31,263 nt of DNA from an uncultured Collinsella sp. Its GTDB lineage: Bacteria; Actinomycetota; Coriobacteriia; Coriobacteriales; Coriobacteriaceae. The stretch's first letter is position 1. Each line of letters starts with the position of its first letter. The notes under the pieces were generated by a model. It made no database searches, was not told the origin of the DNA, and worked only from the letters and a program-made list of their open reading frames with translations. Shown here in pieces: positions 14,708 to 23,021 of this stretch. A program made the translations under genes and the position numbers. The stretch covers positions 1-31,263 of the forward strand of contig URKH01000018.1 in assembly GCA_900548255.1 (NCBI GenBank), given 5' to 3'.

Positions 14708-16108
14708 ATGAAATATCAGGCAATGTCCGAAACAGTCCTAAAGGCTGTTGGCGGCAAAGAGAACATTACATCGGTAACTCATTGTGCGACGCGCCTTCGC
14801 ATCGACGCACGAGACACCTCGATCATCGATCTCCAGCTCGCCAAATCGGCCGATCAGGCGCTCGGGGCAGTAGTCAGCGGTGGCCAGCTTCAGGTGATCA
14901 TCGGCCCCAACGTCACCGAGGCTTACAACGACTTCCTCGACTTCGCGGGAATCGAAGTCGGCGGTGGCACGGTTGCCGACGATGCCCAAACCGCCAAAGA
15001 CCTTGCAGAAGGCATTAAAAGCGGTAACACCGCCATGGGCTTGATTGAGAAATTCGGGAACGTCTCTGCACAGGTATTCATGCCCATCGTCCCGGCGCTC
15101 ATCGTTGGCGGACTCATTCTTTCGATCAAGAATCTCCTGGTCAATTATTGCGGATTGAGCACCGATAGCGGAACCGCCCAGGTCCTGTTGGCGATCTTTA
15201 GCGCTTCGTTTAGCTTCTTGCCCGTTTATCTTGGTTATCAGCTCGCAGCCGTCATGAAGATGCAGCCCATCATGGGCGCATTGCTGGGCGCGATCATGAT
15301 CAGCTCGTCCATTAGCGGTGCTGAGGGTCTCGACTTTCTTGGCATCCCCATCCCGACGAATGACTACTCGAGCACGGTGGTGCCAATCGTACTGGGCGTC
15401 GTGTTCATGTACTTCGTCGATCGCGGTCTTCAGAAAATAATCCCCGACGTTACCAAACTGTTCTTGAAGCCGCTGCTCACCATGATCATCGTCGTGCCTG
15501 TCGAGCTGATTATCCTTGGCCCCGCCGGCAGCATGATGGGCTACGCGCTGAGCGATGCCGTCACGTGGCTTATGGACAACGTGGCATTTATCGCTACTCC
15601 GATCCTGGCAGCCCTTAACCCCTATTTCGTCATGCTCGGTCTCGATAAGGCTTACATCGCAATCGAAGTTACGAGCCTGGCGCAGCTCGGTTGGGCACCC
15701 ATTATCTTTGGATTCATCTCGAACCTCTGCATTGGCGGCACGAGCCTCGCCCTGGCAACTGCCATGAAGGGAAACAAAGAGAAGAGGGGTATGGTCACCA
15801 CGGTTGCCGTCACCGCACTCTGTGGCGTAACCGAGCCCGCGTTCTACGGTTGCCTCATCGAGCGTCCCCGCCTGCTTGTCGGCACGGCAATCGGCGCGCT
15901 CTGCGCTGGACTCCCTGCAGGCATCTTTGTTCTGAAAGAGTATGTTGCGGGAGCATGCCCCGGCCTTCTTTCGGCACTCATCTTTATCGCTCCCGATGGG
16001 TCCATGGGCAACTTCGTGCTGGCATGCGTTGTCGCCATCATCGCCATCGTCGTCTCCTTCATCGCTGCACGCGTGATCATCAAGAAGAACCCCAGCTATA
16101 TTGAGTAG
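14708..16108 (+). CDS. PTS transporter subunit EIIBC, beta-glucoside type
   Basis: A 466-residue membrane permease of the glucose/beta-glucoside PTS superfamily, which imports a sugar and phosphorylates it. The EIIB domain comes first (about 1-80) with the phosphorylated cysteine C26 in VTHCATRLR. The EIIC domain (about 105-460) has roughly ten hydrophobic segments and the motif GVTEPAFYG. No EIIA domain is fused and none is encoded nearby, so phosphate must come from an EIIA elsewhere. An AGGAG site precedes ATG 14708. It is paired with the upstream phospho-glucosidase; the imported sugar is inferred to be a beta-glucoside such as cellobiose, arbutin or salicin. Confidence 0.93.
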   Translation: MKYQAMSETVLKAVGGKENITSVTHCATRLRIDARDTSIIDLQLAKSADQALGAVVSGGQLQVIIGPNVTEAYNDFLDFAGIEVGGGTVADDAQTAKDLAEGIKSGNTAMGLIEKFGNVSAQVFMPIVPALIVGGLILSIKNLLVNYCGLSTDSGTAQVLLAIFSASFSFLPVYLGYQLAAVMKMQPIMGALLGAIMISSSISGAEGLDFLGIPIPTNDYSSTVVPIVLGVVFMYFVDRGLQKIIPDVTKLFLKPLLTMIIVVPVELIILGPAGSMMGYALSDAVTWLMDNVAFIATPILAALNPYFVMLGLDKAYIAIEVTSLAQLGWAPIIFGFISNLCIGGTSLALATAMKGNKEKRGMVTTVAVTALCGVTEPAFYGCLIERPRLLVGTAIGALCAGLPAGIFVLKEYVAGACPGLLSALIFIAPDGSMGNFVLACVVAIIAIVVSFIAARVIIKKNPSYIE

Positions 16109-16207
16109 ATGCCCGCTGTTTGCATTGGGGACATCCTCGGCAGACCATTAGCAAGAACCCAAGAAGTTCCTTAGGAGCTCGATTAATCCATTCGGATTCC
16201 TGAGGCA

Positions 16208-16250
16208 CAAACGACCCCGATTCCACAATGAAATCGGGGCCGTTGTTTCT
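16208..16250 (+). terminator. Terminator after the bgl operon
   Basis: CCCCGATT (16215-16222) pairs with AATCGGGG (16232-16239), extended by AACG/CGTT, and TTGTTTCT follows. It is about 100 bases after the PTS stop. Confidence 0.8.
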
Positions 16251-16300
16251 AAAGCCGTCGATAGACAATCGGCGTTTACCTTAGCTCCCTATCCAAATTA

Positions 16301-16364
16301 ATTATCCACGCTCGTTCTCCGGTCGGGAGATTTTCTTCGTTCGCGTGTCCAGAAATCCACGCTC
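16301..16364. repeat. Palindromic repeat family C, degenerate, right of the bgl module
   Basis: ATTATCCACGCTCGTTC (16301-16317), CGGGAGATTTTC (16324-16335) and AAATCCACGCTCGA (16353-16366) repeat the pieces of the family-C arm seen at 12171-12262, but rearranged and imperfect. Together the two loci bracket the RpiR/GH1/PTS module. Confidence 0.7.
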
Positions 16365-16395
16365 GAACAGGACCCCATGTCCGCACCCGCCCTTG

Positions 16396-16530
16396 TCTCG
16401 ATCTGTAACAGCAAGAGGCCTATTCCGCTTCTACATGTTACAGATCAAGATATTCCTAAAACACCCTAAGTTTCATCTCAATCTGTAACAGTTAGATGCC
16501 AAATATCGGTCTTGTTGTTACAGATTTAGA
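16396..16530. repeat. Alternating inverted-repeat array, locus 2 (family B)
   Basis: Four 15-bp repeats lie at 16396-16410 (+), 16436-16450 (-), 16476-16490 (+) and 16516-16530 (-), each at most one base from TCTCAATCTGTAACA or its complement. Three spacers of exactly 25 bp separate them: 16411-16435, 16451-16475 and 16491-16515. Total length (135 bp), period (40 bp) and alternation are identical to locus 1 at 5715-5849, while spacers are different in sequence. It lies between the bgl module and tRNA-Thr with no gene in it. Confidence 0.9.
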
Positions 16531-16590
16531 CAAACTAGAGGACGAGACAAACCAAAAACGGGATGGGCGCCAACCCGATGGCACACCACC

Positions 16591-16635
16591 TACAAAGAAA
16601 CGGGCCCTGTCCCACAGGGGAACAGAGCCCGAAAC
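16591..16635 (-). terminator. Terminator after tRNA-Thr(UGU)
   Basis: CGGGCCCTGTCCC (16601-16613) pairs with the complementary stretch 16618-16631 with one or two mismatches. On the minus strand TTTCTTTG follows. It is about 10 bases from the tRNA 3' end. Confidence 0.8.
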
Positions 16636-16640
16636 TTTCA

Positions 16641-16715
16641 TGGAGCCAGTGACAGGAATCGAACCTGCAACCCACTGATTACAAATCAGTTGCGCTACCG
16701 TTGCGCCACACTGGC
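16641..16715 (-). tRNA. tRNA-Thr (anticodon TGT)
   Basis: A 75-base cloverleaf: acceptor GCCAGTG with CACTGGC, anticodon stem ACTGA/TCAGT with loop TTTGTAA, T-arm CAGGTTCGATTCCTG, encoded CCA at 16641-16643. A fragment resembling its anticodon arm lies upstream at 16867-16913. Confidence 0.96.
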
Positions 16716-16799
16716 ACACTTGGCGCTTTCGCGCGAAGCCTGTTAAGGATAAAGGAATTGAAGACGGGGCGCAACAGGCCCTTCGACCGACCACATCTC

Positions 16800-16866
16800 A
16801 AAACTATTCGCCAGAACGAATAGTTTTATCCGTTCGCCAAAACCAAAAACTATTCGTTTTGGCGAC
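16800..16866. repeat. Two adjacent palindromes upstream of tRNA-Thr
   Basis: AAAACTATTCG (16800-16810) pairs perfectly with CGAATAGTTTT (16817-16827). Then CGCCAAAAC (16835-16843) pairs with GTTTTGGCG (16856-16864). The loop of the second repeats AACTATTCG from the first, so the two are related. They are AT-rich against a GC-rich background. No gene is visible between 16716 and 16938. Confidence 0.75.
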
Positions 16867-16913
16867 GGCAACCCACAGTCCATTGATTACAAATCAACGG
16901 GCCGGCCAATTGG
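16867..16913 (-). pseudogene. tRNA-Thr-like fragment
   Basis: The plus strand carries GCAACCCAC and TGATTACAAATCA, both exact matches to the T-stem/anticodon part of the tRNA-Thr(UGU) gene at 16667-16688, separated by a seven-base insertion. The acceptor stem and T-loop are missing, so it cannot fold as a tRNA. It could be a broken duplicate or the trace of an integration event at the tRNA. Confidence 0.6.
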
Positions 16914-16938
16914 GAAACGGGTCTCTATGGATAATCCC

Positions 16939-17616
16939 CTACCGTCCGCGCAGGGCCTTAAGCTTGGCCAGGGCATCGGGACTCAGGCGGCTGCCCAGAG
17001 TCATCTTGATCTGCGGGGCCTCCTCGGCCTCGTGAACGTCGTTATCAATCTGTTTGATCTCGTCCACCAGCATACGGCTCGAGATGCGCGTGACGCCCTT
17101 CCCCATGACGACAGCCTGGATCGTGCCGTCACTCGATACCACGGAGCACGCGCGGCCTTCCTCGCGTGCCTCGATGCAGAGCTTCTGCACCACGGTATCG
17201 GCAGAGACGCCCGTCGGCGAGAACTCGATGCGCACGCCGCGGGCCGGTAGGTTGGGGCGCTCGTTGGAGATGTTGCCCGCGCCGTCGAACACGATCACGG
17301 CCTCGTAACGGCCCTGGGCAAACGCCGCGACATCGTTGATAAGCGCAGTACGAGCCATATCGTGGACGTCGCTGGAATATGGATCGTCGGAATGGTCGTA
17401 GACGAGCTTTTCGTAGCGCGGCGTGCAGTGAATCACGTTGTAGCCGTCGACCACCAGCAGCTCGGGCTTATTGGAGTGCACCGTCGAGACCGGATCGGCG
17501 ATGGCCTGCGCAAACGCATTGCCGCCCACACCATAGGTCGCGGCCGAAACGATCGGCTTGGCCGAGCCCTCGCCAAAGCGCTTGGCCTTGGACTTGGCGC
17601 GGTTCTTCTTGGACAT
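16939..17616 (-). CDS. YacP/Rae1-like NYN-domain ribonuclease
   Basis: A 225-residue protein with a NYN (PIN-like) domain from about residue 52. It contains LLVVDGYNVIH, YEAVIVFDGAGN and SVVSSDGTIQ, whose aspartates form the predicted metal site. In Bacillus, YacP (Rae1) is a ribosome-associated endoribonuclease. The first 50 residues are a basic extension (KKNRAKSKAKRFG) not typical of shorter YacP proteins and may bind RNA. A GGAG site precedes ATG 17616, three bases after the rlmB stop. The rlmB-yacP order is conserved in many Gram-positive bacteria. Confidence 0.88.
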   Translation of the reverse strand: MSKKNRAKSKAKRFGEGSAKPIVSAATYGVGGNAFAQAIADPVSTVHSNKPELLVVDGYNVIHCTPRYEKLVYDHSDDPYSSDVHDMARTALINDVAAFAQGRYEAVIVFDGAGNISNERPNLPARGVRIEFSPTGVSADTVVQKLCIEAREEGRACSVVSSDGTIQAVVMGKGVTRISSRMLVDEIKQIDNDVHEAEEAPQIKMTLGSRLSPDALAKLKALRGR

Positions 17617-17619
17617 GCG

Positions 17620-18540
17620 CTACTCCTCCCCCATGAGCTCGCCGGCATTGCGGCGCAACCACTCAAAGCACAGCGCAGTGGTCGCCTGGGCAACATTGAG
17701 ACTCTCGGTCATGCCGCGCTGGGGAAGCTTGGTCAAAAAGTCGCATTTCTCAAGCACCAGGCGCGAGATGCCGTCGCCCTCGGAGCCCATGACGAGCGCA
17801 ACGCGGCCCTCGAAGGGAGCATCCCAGCAGCTGCCCTCGGCGTGCTCGGAAGCACCGCCCACCCAAAAGCCGGCGGCCTTGAGGTCGTCGAGCGCTCGAG
17901 CGATGTTGGGAACCTGTGCGATGGGCAGATGCATAACGGCGCCGGCAGAGGTCTTGTAGCTGCCGACGGTCACACCGGCGGCGCGCTTGTTGGCAATGAT
18001 GACGCCCGCCGCGCCCACGACCTCGGCAGAGCGCACGATGGCGCCAAAGTTACCGTCGTCGGTCACGTGGTCGAGCACGACGACAAGAGCCGGACCCTCG
18101 CCCGCGCGGTCGAGGATATCGGCAACATCGGCATAGGGGAAGTTGCCCACCTCGAGCGCAATGCCCTGGTGAGCGCCATGGCTCGACAGCGCATCGAGCT
18201 GCGCGCGCGGCACATACTTAATGCGGACACCCGCGGCGTTGAGATCGTCGACCAGGCGCGACAAGGCAGCATCGCGCTCCCCGCCCTCGGCGATGAGCGC
18301 GCACTTGACGGGAAAGCCGGTGCGCAGGGCCTCGGCGGCAGCACGGCGACCTTCGATAAACTCGCCCTTGGGGACCTGAATGTTGTCGCGGTTGCGATTT
18401 CGCTGCGGACGCGCAGCCTGGGCTTGGGAGCGCTCGCGCTGGCCCTTGGAAGCGGCAGCGCGGTCATTGCGGCGAATCGGGCGCGAGCCAGAAGCAGCCT
18501 GTTTGCCACCACGAGGCGCACGCTTGCGATTGTCGGCCAT
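17620..18540 (-). CDS. rlmB: 23S rRNA 2'-O-methyltransferase, RlmB/TrmH (SpoU) family
   Basis: A 306-residue SPOUT-fold methyltransferase using S-adenosylmethionine, expected to methylate the ribose of the 23S rRNA G2251 equivalent. It has a basic low-complexity N-terminus (about 1-55) and an L30e-like substrate-binding domain (about 56-130, VPKGEFIEGRRAAAEAL). The catalytic domain shows DHVTDDGNFGAIVRSAEVVG, VMGSEGDGI and PQRGMTESLNVAQATTALCF, the knot motifs. It directly precedes yacP in the transcript. A YfiB/TrmH-like tRNA target cannot be excluded without alignment. Confidence 0.9.
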   Translation of the reverse strand: MADNRKRAPRGGKQAASGSRPIRRNDRAAASKGQRERSQAQAARPQRNRNRDNIQVPKGEFIEGRRAAAEALRTGFPVKCALIAEGGERDAALSRLVDDLNAAGVRIKYVPRAQLDALSSHGAHQGIALEVGNFPYADVADILDRAGEGPALVVVLDHVTDDGNFGAIVRSAEVVGAAGVIIANKRAAGVTVGSYKTSAGAVMHLPIAQVPNIARALDDLKAAGFWVGGASEHAEGSCWDAPFEGRVALVMGSEGDGISRLVLEKCDFLTKLPQRGMTESLNVAQATTALCFEWLRRNAGELMGEE

Positions 18541-18589
18541 AAAGCGACCTCCTAAATACGACTATCAAACGAAACAAATAGACCGACCG

Positions 18590-18684
18590 CCCGAGGTGCG
18601 GCAGATTGCCTTGAAAGAGGAGGGCATAGACCTTGAGGTCATGCCCGACGATTGAAGGCCGAGGTGCCGTGCCTGGGAAAGCCG
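18590..18684. repeat. 3'-flank repeat family D, copy 1
   Basis: Copy 1 of a unit of about 95 bp. It reads GAGGTGCGGCAGATTGCCTT, GAAAGAGGAG, a hairpin (GGCATAGACC...GGTCATGCC) and a tail ending GGGAAAGCCGCC. Copy 2 lies at 26544-26636. It abuts the pcrA stop codon at 18686, as copy 2 abuts purH. The hairpin is in terminator position for pcrA but lacks a strong T tract. Confidence 0.75.
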
Positions 18685-18685
18685 C

Positions 18686-21564
18686 CTAGGTCAGTTTCAC
18701 TATAGGTGCAAAGCCCTTCATTAGCTTTTTGGTCTGGCCGGTCTTTTCGAATTGAACCTCGATCATGTCTCCGGCGACCGAGATCACGGTACCGGTGCCA
18801 AAGGTCTTGTGGCTCACGGTATCGCCCGCGGCAAAGTCCTGCGACGCGCTGGCGCGATCGACCTTGCGCTCCACCGTCGGCGACACCTTGGACGACGGCT
18901 TTTTAGCTCGCGGCGCGCCCGAACCAAAGGTCGAGGCAACACGGCCGGCGTCGGGCGAAACCCCGCGATGGCGCTCGGTGCCATAGGTGCTGCCACCAAA
19001 GAAATCGTCGAAGCTCGATCCGCCGCGCGAACCGGAGCCGCCGGTCGAGCGCGTATGCGAACCGAACACCTTGCCGCCATACATATCCGAGCCCATGCCC
19101 GAGCCAAAGGTGCCGTGACGGTCGCCACGCTTCTCCCAGCCCGTGCCCTCAAAACCGGCAGAACCGATACCGCTAAACTCGATATCCTCAAACGGAATCT
19201 CGTTGAGGAAGCGCGAGCGCGGGTTGGCAGAGGTCGAGCCGTAGGTGCGACGCGTGGCCGCATAGGTCAGGAACAGGCGCTTACGGGCACGCGTGATGGC
19301 AACGTAGGCCAGGCGACGCTCCTCCTCGAGCTTGCCCGGGTCATCGCTGCCGCCAAAGTCGTGCACGTGCGGGAAGATACCCTCCTCCATGCCGGCCACG
19401 AACACCGCCGGGAACTCCAGGCCCTTGGCGGAGTGGATGGTCATCATGGTAATGGCATGCGTCTCGCCGGCCAGGGAATCCAAGTCGGAGCGCAGGGCCA
19501 GCCACTCCATGAGAGCCGGCAGTGCCTTACAGGTGAGCGGACCGTATGCACGGCGCCCGCCGGTAGCTCTGTTGGCACGGCATACGCGTTGCCCGCGATG
19601 GCGGCGGCCAGGGCATCCTGCGGCGAGAGCGCCGGGGCGGCTAGGCTATCGAGCGGATTGGAGCCCGCGGCGTCACGAGCGCCGACAAGTGCCTCAAACG
19701 AGGATGCCGGAGCGGACGACCCCGGCTCGGACGCGGGCGCGCTCACCACGACGGACTCGGACTCGGCGACGGACGGCACGTCGGCAACACCGGCCGCGCG
19801 CAGCTCTTCTAGACTCTCGAGCGTACCCTCGATATCCTCGTGCGTCTCCTCAAATTCGGCGGCGACGCCCAGGAATTCCTGGATGTTCTCGGCGCGGCTC
19901 TCGGACTCCATGGTGCCCTCGGCGCGAAACGCCTGCAGCAGGCCCGTCTTATCGACAATCATCTCGACGACGTCCTTGAGCTCGCCGTCCATGCGGCGGC
20001 CCTCGCGCACCAGCGCCACAAAACTCGACAGGCCGTTGCGCACCTTGGCACTAAACATGCCCGTCTCGGCTGTTGCGATCTCGCAGGCCTGGAAGAACGA
20101 GCAGCGGTTGTCGCGCGCCAGCTGCTCGATCTTTTGGATCGAGGTGGAGCCGATGCCGCGGCGCGGCGTGTTGATGACGCGCTTGACGCTCATCTCGTCG
20201 GCCGGGTTCACGATCATCTTGAGGTAGGCCATGACATCGCGGATCTCGGCGCGGTCGAAGAATCGCGTGCCGCCCACGATCTTGTAGGGCACGCCCGCGC
20301 GCAGGAACATATCTTCGAGAATACGCGACTGGGCGTTGGTGCGATAGAACACGGCGATGTCGTCGTAGCTCGTGCCCTTGGAGTGCAGCTTCTCGATCTC
20401 ACCGGCAATCCAGCGGCCCTCGTCGCGCTCGTCGCTCGCCTGGAAGGCCTGAATCTTCTCGCCATCGCCTTCGGCCGTAAACAGGCGCTTGTCCTTGCGC
20501 TGCGAGTTGTGGCGCACCACGGCGTTGGCGGCGCTCAGGATATGACCCGTGGAGCGGTAGTTCTGCTCCAGCTTGACGGTCTTGCAGTTTTTAAAGTCCT
20601 TCTCAAAGTCCAGGATATTGGTGATGTCGGCGCCACGCCAGCTATAAATGGACTGGTCGTCGTCGCCCACGACCATAAGGTTTTGGTACTTGGCGGCCAA
20701 CAGGTTGGCGATCTCGTATTGGACGTGGTTGGTGTCCTGATACTCGTCGACGCTAATGTAGCGGAAGCGCTCCTGGTACTTATCGAGCACCTCGGGGCGG
20801 GTGCGCAGCAGCTCGAGAGCGCGCACGAGCAGGTCGTCAAAGTCCATCGCGTTGGCGGCGCGCAGGCGGCGCTCCAGCTCCAGGTAGACCTGCGCGGCCT
20901 TTTTGTCGTTGGGGCTATCGGCGCTCTTGAGCATGTCCTCGGGCCCAATCATGGCGTTTTTGGCCGAGCTGATCTTGCTGCGGATCATGTTGATGGGGAA
21001 CTGCTTTTGCTCAATGCCGAGCGCCTGCATAATGTCACGCACCATGCGCTTTGAGTCATCGTCGTCATAGATGGTGAACTGACCGGTGTAGCCCAGCAGG
21101 TCGGCGTCCTCGCGCAGCATGCGCACGCACATGGCGTGGAAGGTGCACACCCACATGCCGCGGGTGCCACTGGGGATGAGTGCTGCCAGACGCTCGCGCA
21201 TCTCGGCCGCGGCCTTGTTGGTAAACGTGATGGCCAGGACCTGCCAGGGCCTAACGCCCAGGTCGCCAAGCATATGTGCGATGCGGAAGGTCAGGACGCG
21301 GGTCTTGCCCGAGCCGGCGCCGGCAAGGACCAGCAGCGGGCCCTCGGTGGTCAGGACCGCCTCGCGCTGGGCGGGATTAAGGCTGTCGATGTCGACGAAC
21401 GGCTTGGCGGGCTTGGGCGCCGGAGCCGGGGCGTCGTAGATGTCGAGCGGAACGAGCTCGGGTTCCGGCGCGGCGGGGACGGTGTATGCATCGAGCGGCA
21501 CGGGCTCCGGCGCGGGCGGCACGGGTACCGCAGCGTTCTTTTCCCAGGGCAAGGGCTGGGTCAT
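18686..21564 (-). pseudogene. pcrA: ATP-dependent DNA helicase PcrA/UvrD, frameshifted
   Basis: A superfamily 1A helicase for repair and removal of blocks from DNA, split over two frames. The first part (ATG 21564, after GAGGAG) carries Walker A GAGSGKT, DEYQDTNHVQYEI, VVGDDDQSIYSWRGA and ENYRS-type motifs. The second part, from about 19555 down, carries MMTIHSAKGLEFPAVFVAGM, EERRLAYVAITRARKRL and a C-terminal Tudor-like RNA-polymerase-binding domain. Between them an Ala/Ser-rich linker of about 80 residues leads into a frame change near 19510-19560, equivalent to one lost base (2879 bases overall). Because PcrA is usually essential in Gram-positive bacteria, a sequencing error is a real alternative to genuine loss. 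No slippery heptamer is obvious. An N-terminal Pro/Ala-rich stretch of about 45 residues precedes the helicase core. Confidence 0.88.
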
Positions 21565-21702
21565 GGGCGACTCCTCATCTGACAGACGGCGCGCCTGCGG
21601 GCAGCGCCATAGTTTGAGCCGTACCAGTATACCGAGCCGCGCGGACACCGACGCAAATCACACCACGACTCCGTGCGCCACCGTCAAGCCCGCCCCATCG
21701 CC

Positions 21703-21747
21703 CAAAAAAGAGGACGGCATAGACCTTTTGGTCATGCCGTCCTCTTT
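21703..21747 (-). terminator. Terminator after uppP
   Basis: An 18-bp arm (21708-21725) pairs with 21730-21747 around a short loop, with one bulged base, and a run of T follows on the minus strand (21704-21709). Its core GGCATAGACC/GGTCATGCC and the flanking AAAGAGGA are the same as in repeat D copy 1 at 18613-18640. Confidence 0.92.
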
Positions 21748-21791
21748 GAATGACAAGTTGTCGCTCTGGCCGCCGCGCAGCGTCAACCAAG

Positions 21792-22772
21792 TTACAGGCC
21801 GAGCATAGGCTCCAGAACGAAGAAGTACGCGAGCACTACGATGCCCAGGATGATGCGGTAGACGCCGAAGCACTTGAAGTCGTGACGGCGGACGAAGCCC
21901 ATGAGCCACTTGATGGCGATGAGCGAAACCACAAAGGCCACAACGCAGCCCACGCCCAAGATGGCGATCTCGTTGGTGCCGAACGTGCCGCCCTTGATGA
22001 AGTACTTGACCAGCTTGAGCGCACTCGCGCCAAACATAACAGGAATAGCCAGGAAGAATGTGAACTTAGACGCCACCGAGCGCGTGCAGCCCAAAAGCAG
22101 GCCGCCGATGATGGTAGAACCGGAGCGAGACGTACCAGGCACCAGCGAAAGCACCTGGAAGCAGCCGATACCCAGCGCAGTCTTCCAGCTGAGGTCCTCG
22201 AGCGTGGCGATGGAACCAAAGTCCAGATTCTCGTCATCGTCCTCATCCTCAGCGGTAGCCGTGGGGGGCGCCGCAAAGTGCGCACCGGCGGGACGTCCAC
22301 CCGACACCACAGCACGCGAACCAAACGAACCGGCAACGGCCATTTCCTCGCGCTTGCTCGCGCGCCAGTTCTCGATCACGATAAACAGCACGCCGTACAC
22401 AATGAGCGCCAGCGCCACGACGGGAGCGTTGTAGAAATGCTCCTCCATCCAGTCGTTGAGCGGCAGGCCGATCGCCGCCGCAGGAATGCAACCGAGCACA
22501 ATCTTGCCCCACAGCACCCAGGTGTCGCGACGGCCCTCCTTGCCCTTACTGGGCGAGAACGGGTTGAGCTCGTGGAAAAACAGCACGCAGACGGCCAGAA
22601 TGGCGCCGAGCTGAATCACGACCAGGAACATATTCCAGAACGTCTCGCTCACGTTCATCTTGACGAACTCGTCCACCAAGATCATGTGGCCCGTCGACGA
22701 AACGGGCAGCCATTCGGTGATGCCCTCGACCAGGCCCATGAAGGCAGATTTTAGAAGCTCGATAATATCCAA
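21792..22772 (-). CDS. uppP: Undecaprenyl-diphosphate phosphatase UppP (BacA)
   Basis: An integral membrane enzyme that recycles undecaprenyl diphosphate to the monophosphate carrier for peptidoglycan synthesis and gives bacitracin tolerance. Active-site motifs are VEGITEWLPVSSTGH (about 15-29) and VPGTSRSGST (about 211-220). About eight hydrophobic helices are visible. I chose TTG 22772, which follows GAGGGG by six bases and begins the conserved DIIELLKSAF; an upstream ATG at 22841 has no family match. The protein is 326 residues against about 270 usually. The excess is a hydrophilic loop (about 145-190) ending in an acidic run ATAEDEDDDENLD. The neighbouring pcrA is downstream beyond a terminator. 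Confidence 0.95.
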   Translation of the reverse strand: MDIIELLKSAFMGLVEGITEWLPVSSTGHMILVDEFVKMNVSETFWNMFLVVIQLGAILAVCVLFFHELNPFSPSKGKEGRRDTWVLWGKIVLGCIPAAAIGLPLNDWMEEHFYNAPVVALALIVYGVLFIVIENWRASKREEMAVAGSFGSRAVVSGGRPAGAHFAAPPTATAEDEDDDENLDFGSIATLEDLSWKTALGIGCFQVLSLVPGTSRSGSTIIGGLLLGCTRSVASKFTFFLAIPVMFGASALKLVKYFIKGGTFGTNEIAILGVGCVVAFVVSLIAIKWLMGFVRRHDFKCFGVYRIILGIVVLAYFFVLEPMLGL

Positions 22773-23021
22773 AGGGACCCCCTCGTTAGACACCCGCCGG
22801 TAGATGTTCTGCGGACGATGCGGGCGATGTCCCATTATCAACCGTTGGCGGTGCGACCGCGCCTACCCTTACCAAAAAACTCGCCCGTTCACAGAATTGC
22901 GAGCAGTTAAACCGAAATCCTTGGGTATAACTGCAACAAGATAAAGTGTCCGGCGGTCAACGCACCCGCGCCCGCCCGACGCACGAGCCCCGCGCCCGTG
23001 CGATAGACCAAGGAGGAAACC

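Noticed and set aside
18686..19510. A separate gene for the C-terminal helicase part starting at ATG 19510
   Set aside because: There is no ribosome site before that ATG and the conserved helicase sequence continues upstream of it in the same frame (LTCKALPALMEW), so it is a frameshifted continuation of pcrA.
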